Shown: one piece after another, positions 60,704 through 64,000 of the stretch
How positions within the stretch are numbered: position 1 is the first letter of the stretch
How the letters are laid out: every line of letters begins with the position of its first letter
DNA from: Bin87 sp034421995
GTDB taxonomy: Bacteria; Chloroflexota; Dehalococcoidia; Lucifugimonadales; UBA3495
Length of the DNA stretch: 64,000 nucleotides
Reading direction: 5' to 3'
Assembly (NCBI GenBank): GCA_034421995.1
Contig: DAOUJY010000038.1
Coordinates: 54,551-118,550 of the forward strand
Made by a program: the position numbers and the translations under genes
The notes under the pieces: generated by a model
The model's database searches: none
What the model saw: the letters and a program-made list of their open reading frames with translations, nothing else
What the model was told of the DNA's origin: nothing

Positions 60704-61621
60704 TTGCAGCGTTACATCTTCATCAGAGTCCTGCAGACGATTGTCGCCCTCTGGGCCGTGAGCATCATCGTTTTCGCCCTGGCCCGCATCACGGGCAACC
60801 CGCTGGACACTCTCCTCTCTTTCGAATCCACCGAGGAAGACCGCGTACGGGTGGCGAAGGCTTGGGGACTGGACAAGCCTTTGTACGCTCAGTACTTCAC
60901 CTTCATCGGGAACGCATTTCGCGGCGAGTTTGGAGAATCTTTCAAGTGGCGCCGTTCCGCCCGCAGCCTGGTGGTGGACCGACTGCCGGCAACGTTGTCG
61001 TTGGCCGGCCTGGCTATCGCCATTGCCACGATCATCGCCGTCCCTATCGGGGTGTTAACGGCGGTTAAGCGGGACTCCGTATTTGACTACGGCGGGAAAG
61101 CCCTGGCCCTCATCGGTCAAGCCGCCCCGCCGTTTTGGGTGGGCCTGGTGCTGATTTGGGTGTTCGGCGTCGCCCTGGACGTGGTTCCCACTTCGGGCCG
61201 CAGCGGCGGCACGTCGTACATCCTGCCGGCCGTCTCCCTGGGCCTTTTCTGGGTCGCGGCGCTCATGCGGCTGATCCGTTCGTCAATGCTGGACGCCCTG
61301 GATAGCGAATACGTCAAACTGGCGCGGGTGAAAGGGCTGCCGGAATGGAAAGTGATCTGGAAACACACGCTGCGCAACGCCTCCATCGCTCCGATCACTT
61401 ATTTCGGGATTATTCTGGGGTCGCTCATGGTGGGTTCCGTATCCATTGAGACGGTGTTTGCGTGGCCCGGCGTGGGTTTCCTGGCGTTCCAGTCCGTTTT
61501 GGCTCGCGATTTTCCGGTAATCCAGACCGTGGTGCTGCTCTTCAGCGTCATCTACATCTTGACCAATCTCGCCATCGACATCCTTTACGCCTACCTCGAC
61601 CCACGCATTAGATACAGCTAG
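60704..61621 (+). CDS. ABC peptide-type importer permease (DppB-like)
   Basis: A 305-residue DppB permease. Six membrane helices, the N-terminal MQRYIFIRVLQTIVALWAVSIIVFALARITGNPLD, the loop RVAKAWGLDKPLYAQYFTFIGNAFRGEFGESF, and the EAA loop RVKGLPEWKVIWKHTLRNASIAPIT. The start is TTG at 60704 with GGAGGTGA just upstream. Its partner subunits (DppC and two binding proteins) are on the opposite strand on the left, so the importer is divided between two divergent transcripts; ATPases must be elsewhere. Confidence 0.92.
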   Translation: MQRYIFIRVLQTIVALWAVSIIVFALARITGNPLDTLLSFESTEEDRVRVAKAWGLDKPLYAQYFTFIGNAFRGEFGESFKWRRSARSLVVDRLPATLSLAGLAIAIATIIAVPIGVLTAVKRDSVFDYGGKALALIGQAAPPFWVGLVLIWVFGVALDVVPTSGRSGGTSYILPAVSLGLFWVAALMRLIRSSMLDALDSEYVKLARVKGLPEWKVIWKHTLRNASIAPITYFGIILGSLMVGSVSIETVFAWPGVGFLAFQSVLARDFPVIQTVVLLFSVIYILTNLAIDILYAYLDPRIRYS

Positions 61622-61693
61622 CCTGACCTTGATGGACCGCGCGTCCGGGCGTCCGGCAGCCCCGTTGCCACATCCCTGAACGGAGATAGGAGA

Positions 61694-62503
61694 ATGACGG
61701 CCTCGACACAAAACGGAACAATCTCGGTTGTGGTGCACGGCGCCACTGGGCGCATGGGCGCCGAAACGGTCCGGGCTGTTACCGCCGCTGATGATATGGC
61801 GTTGGTGGGGGCTACCTGCCACACCCATCGCGGCGACGTGTTGCCGACTGCCGCCGGCGAAGTGCCGTTGTCCACCGATCTGGCGGCGATGCTGGATTCG
61901 GTTCATCCTCAAGTCATGGTTGAGTTCACCCACGCCGACGCTTGTATGGCCGCCGCTCCATTGGCCGCAGACCGCGGCATTAACATGGTGCTGGGCGCCA
62001 GCGGCCTGAACGCGGAACAGTTGCAAATCCTTGACACCATGAGCCGGGAGCATGGCATCGGCATCATCGTCGCGCCGAACTTTGCCCTGGGCGCGGTGGT
62101 GTTGAAAAAGTTGGCGGAACAGGCCGCCGCTTTCTTCGACTACGTTGATGTGGTCGAAGCCCATCACGAGATGAAGATAGACGCTCCTTCGGGCTTTTCC
62201 CTCGCCATCGCGCGCGGCATGAGGGACGAGCGGGGCAGTGATTTCCAGCGCAACGAAACCACCGTGCACCACCTGCCCGAAACCCGCGGCGGCGACGTGG
62301 GCGGCGTCGGCATCCACAGTTTGCGCCTGCCTGGCCGCAGCGCCCACCACGAGGTGATATTCGGCGCCGCCGGCCAGACCCTGAGCATCCGACACGATAC
62401 CCTGGGGCGTGACTGCTATATGCCCGGAGTCCTCCGCTGCGTGCGGGAGGTCGTGAACCGTCCCGGATTGACGGTGGGCCTGGAGACCGTGCTTGGATTG
62501 TAG
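61694..62503 (+). CDS. dapB: 4-hydroxy-tetrahydrodipicolinate reductase
   Basis: DapB reduces HTPA with NAD(P)H in lysine/diaminopimelate synthesis. The 269-residue protein shows the nucleotide loop VHGATGRMGAETVRAV, VEFTHADACM, GASGLNAEQLQILD, and the catalytic block EAHHEMKIDAPSGFSL (His-His and Lys), then GIHSLRLPGRSAHHEVIFG. The ATG at 61694 has GGAG upstream. asd follows on the same strand after about 100 bp, so two successive enzymes of one pathway lie together. Confidence 0.94.
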   Translation: MTASTQNGTISVVVHGATGRMGAETVRAVTAADDMALVGATCHTHRGDVLPTAAGEVPLSTDLAAMLDSVHPQVMVEFTHADACMAAAPLAADRGINMVLGASGLNAEQLQILDTMSREHGIGIIVAPNFALGAVVLKKLAEQAAAFFDYVDVVEAHHEMKIDAPSGFSLAIARGMRDERGSDFQRNETTVHHLPETRGGDVGGVGIHSLRLPGRSAHHEVIFGAAGQTLSIRHDTLGRDCYMPGVLRCVREVVNRPGLTVGLETVLGL

Positions 62504-62602
62504 CCGAAGGAAAGCAGTTCCATAGCGTCTGGACGCTATTGGGCGGGGAGTGTAACCTCTTAGTAAACTAGCGGTCACACACCCGCAATCAACAGGAGTG
62601 AA

Positions 62603-63637
62603 ATGGATCTGCAAGGATTGAAACTCGCCATCGTGGGCGCCACCGGCGCCGTCGGTCAGGAGACCCTGCGTCTCATTGAGGCTCGGTATCCCAAGCATAC
62701 CAACCTGAAGCTGCTGGCCTCCAAGCGTTCCGCCGGCCGTAAGATGGAGGTCAACGGCAAGACCTTCACCGTCGGCGAGACCACCGATGACAGTTTCGAC
62801 GACGCGGACCTTGTGTTCATCTCCGCGCGTACCGAAGATTCACGCCGTTTTGGTCCGGTCGCCGCGGCCGCCGGCGCAATGGTGATTGACGACTCCAGCG
62901 CGTTCCGGATGGATCCGGAAGTGCCCTTGGTGGTGCCCGAAGTCAACGGCTCGGATCTGGAGTGGCACAACGGCATCGTGTCCATTCCCAACTGCTCCAC
63001 CACGCCGCTGGTGATGGCGGTGCATCCCCTCCGCGAGGCCAGTCCCATCCGCCGAATCGTCGCCGACACCTACCAGTCGGTTTCCGGAGCCGGCGGCGCG
63101 GCGATGAACGAACTGCGGGAACAGACCCGCGCCATTATGCACGGAGGGCCAGCCGAACCGGACGCGCAACCCCAGCAAATCGCTTTCAACGTCATTCCTC
63201 AAATCGACAGCTTCAACGAATCGGGATACACCCGTGAAGAGCAGAAAATGATGGATGAAAGCCGCAAGATCCTCCACGAACCGGACCTGGCGGTTTCCGC
63301 GACCTGTGTCCGGGTTCCGGTGTTGGTATCCCACTGCGTCGCCGCCCATCTGGAGTTTGCCGAACCCCTCTCCGTCGGCGAGGCGCGGGAATTGCTGAGC
63401 CAGATGGCGGGGGTTACGATCCAGGATGATCCGACCACTCTGTCCTATCCCATGCCCGTGAACGCTGCCGGTTGCGATGATGTTTTCATAGGCCGCATTC
63501 GCAAGGACGCATCTCACCCCAACGGTTTAGCGATGTGGATCGTTACCGACAACCTCGTGAAAGGCGCTGCGCTGAACGCACTGCAAATCGCGGAGGAGGC
63601 CGTGGCCAGGAACGCTGTTCACGGCAAGGCCAGCTAG
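62603..63637 (+). CDS. asd: Aspartate-semialdehyde dehydrogenase
   Basis: Asd reduces aspartyl phosphate to aspartate semialdehyde, the branch point to lysine, threonine and methionine. 344 residues: IVGATGAVGQETLRLIEARYP, LASKRSAGRKMEV, IDDSSAFRMDPEVPLVVPEVN, the catalytic Cys in SIPNCSTTPLVMAVHPL, VADTYQSVSGAGGAAMNEL, and RVPVLVSHCVAAHLEFAEP with the active-site His. The ATG at 62603 has AGGAG upstream. A REP-like element follows the stop. Confidence 0.95.
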   Translation: MDLQGLKLAIVGATGAVGQETLRLIEARYPKHTNLKLLASKRSAGRKMEVNGKTFTVGETTDDSFDDADLVFISARTEDSRRFGPVAAAAGAMVIDDSSAFRMDPEVPLVVPEVNGSDLEWHNGIVSIPNCSTTPLVMAVHPLREASPIRRIVADTYQSVSGAGGAAMNELREQTRAIMHGGPAEPDAQPQQIAFNVIPQIDSFNESGYTREEQKMMDESRKILHEPDLAVSATCVRVPVLVSHCVAAHLEFAEPLSVGEARELLSQMAGVTIQDDPTTLSYPMPVNAAGCDDVFIGRIRKDASHPNGLAMWIVTDNLVKGAALNALQIAEEAVARNAVHGKAS

Positions 63638-63654
63638 GGCGCGTCGTCAAATTC

Positions 63655-63720
63655 CGTCATTCCGGCGAAAGCCGGAATCCAGTAGCGCTTTCTGGACTCC
63701 AGCTTTCGCCGGAGTGACGG
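63655..63720. repeat. REP-like inverted repeat, copy 7
   Basis: Left half cgtcattccggcgaaagcc then ggaatccag, spacer, right half ctggactccagctttcgcc then ggagtgacg. It lies 18 bp after asd and before the SRP RNA promoter. Confidence 0.85.
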
Positions 63721-63771
63721 ATTATCAACCGAATCACCTAAATCGGACCGCTGCCGAGCCGGCCATCTTGA

Positions 63772-63800
63772 TTGACAGTGAGAAACCGGGGGCATACCAT
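63772..63800 (+). promoter_or_regulatory. Promoter for SRP RNA
   Basis: Perfect TTGACA (63772-63777), exactly 17 bp, TACCAT (63795-63800). Start of transcription is expected near 63807, matching the 5' end of the RNA. Confidence 0.8.
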
Positions 63801-63806
63801 GGTTCG

Positions 63807-64000
63807 CAGTGGTCGTGCTACACGGGGAGCTGGCGGTGCCCTGTACCCGCAACCCGCCACAGCGGGGTGGAATCCCTCCCCCAGGCAAGGCGCAAGGGCC
63901 AATTTCCCAGGGAATGGTGTTGACGGCCGGGTCCCACGCGGCGCAGGCTCGTGAACCCCGCCAGGGCTTGACGGCAGCAACGGTAAGCGATGTCCCGCGG
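63807..64000 (+). ncRNA. ffs: Signal recognition particle RNA, large bacterial type (3' end beyond window)
   Basis: The region has the order of the long (about 270 nt) SRP RNA of Bacillus type, with an Alu domain. GTGCTACACGGGGAG, then GGCGGTGCCCTGTACCCGC, then GGTGTTGACGGCCGGGTCCC and GCAGGCTCGTGAACCCCGCC are recognisable against Bacillus scRNA (gtgctaagcggggaggtag, ggtgccctgtacctgc, ggtgttgacgtttgggtcc). The conserved domain IV follows: GCCAGG on the left and GCAGCAACGG on the right of an apical GC-UUGACG-GC, so the usual GGAA tetraloop seems replaced. The 3' strand continues past base 64000. A short open frame here is spurious. It binds the Ffh encoded at 10.2 kb. Confidence 0.88.

Noticed and set aside
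63772..63954. 60-codon open frame (GALYPQPATAGWNPS)
   Set aside because: It lies within the SRP RNA; this peptide is a known type of spurious prediction from that RNA.

Overview
The window is GC-rich, densely packed and almost entirely chromosomal. I infer a Chloroflexota member, probably SAR202-like or another Dehalococcoidia lineage. The basis is the mix of four paralogous luciferase-like flavin monooxygenases, Uma2 proteins, a DUF917/hydantoinase pair, a PPOX-class protein, NIPSNAP and fumarylacetoacetate-hydrolase proteins, and tandem family 5 solute-binding lipoproteins. No 16S gene is present, so the assignment is inferred. Two families of short palindromic repeats (one REP-like, one 28 bp) sit between genes. 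No integrase, transposase or CRISPR array was found. At least two genes carry frameshifts, and a third locus (an antitoxin) may.

Layout. 1-2.3 kb: proline synthesis (3' end of proB, proA) and a small unknown gene. 2.4-5.2 kb (minus): a Nudix hydrolase with a C-terminal zinc ribbon, and a large protein joining a kinase, two zinc ribbons of the same type and an ADP-ribosylglycohydrolase. 5.3-7.1 kb (minus): split transketolase. 7.2-10.1 kb: a translationally coupled set of an amidohydrolase-Mug glycosylase fusion, ThpR and an AlkA-like glycosylase. 10.2-13.5 kb (minus): ffh and an ABC-2 exporter. 13.6-16.7 kb: SbcC and a PPOX protein. 16.7-24.9 kb (minus): three LLM oxidoreductases, an alpha/beta hydrolase, an AAA ATPase/TOPRIM-like pair resembling a defence module, and two Uma2 genes, one frameshifted. 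25.1-26.7 kb: serA.

26.77-28.8 kb is the most notable region. A Ro60-type TROVE/vWA protein (rsr) is preceded by its own small-RNA locus: a promoter, two tandem Y-RNA-like modules (the second with a tRNA-like T-arm), a long hairpin and a terminator. This is a bacterial Ro/Y RNA system with an apparently duplicated Y module.

28.9-41.2 kb: cupin, P450, NIPSNAP, DUF429, two tandem HEPN/PaREP1-like proteins, FAH, nitroreductase, SelA-like PLP enzyme, an HtrA-like protease, an LLM/hydrolase pair, ferritin and DinB. 41.3-48.0 kb (minus): a suf Fe-S operon (sufB, sufC, sufD, sufS, two sufU) with a small Cys-rich gene and a PaREP1-like gene inserted between sufC and sufD. 48.2-50.7 kb: a toxin-antitoxin pair, a secreted Fn3-like protein, a frameshifted DUF805 gene and leucine-rich-repeat debris. 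50.8-61.6 kb: acyl-CoA synthetase, DUF917/hydantoinase, and a peptide-type ABC importer with two lipoprotein receptors and its permeases on opposite strands. 61.7-63.6 kb: dapB and asd. 63.8 kb to the end: an SRP RNA gene running off the window, so both ffh and its RNA partner are here.

All calls rest on reading motifs, start sites and spacing by eye. No database search or folding program was run.
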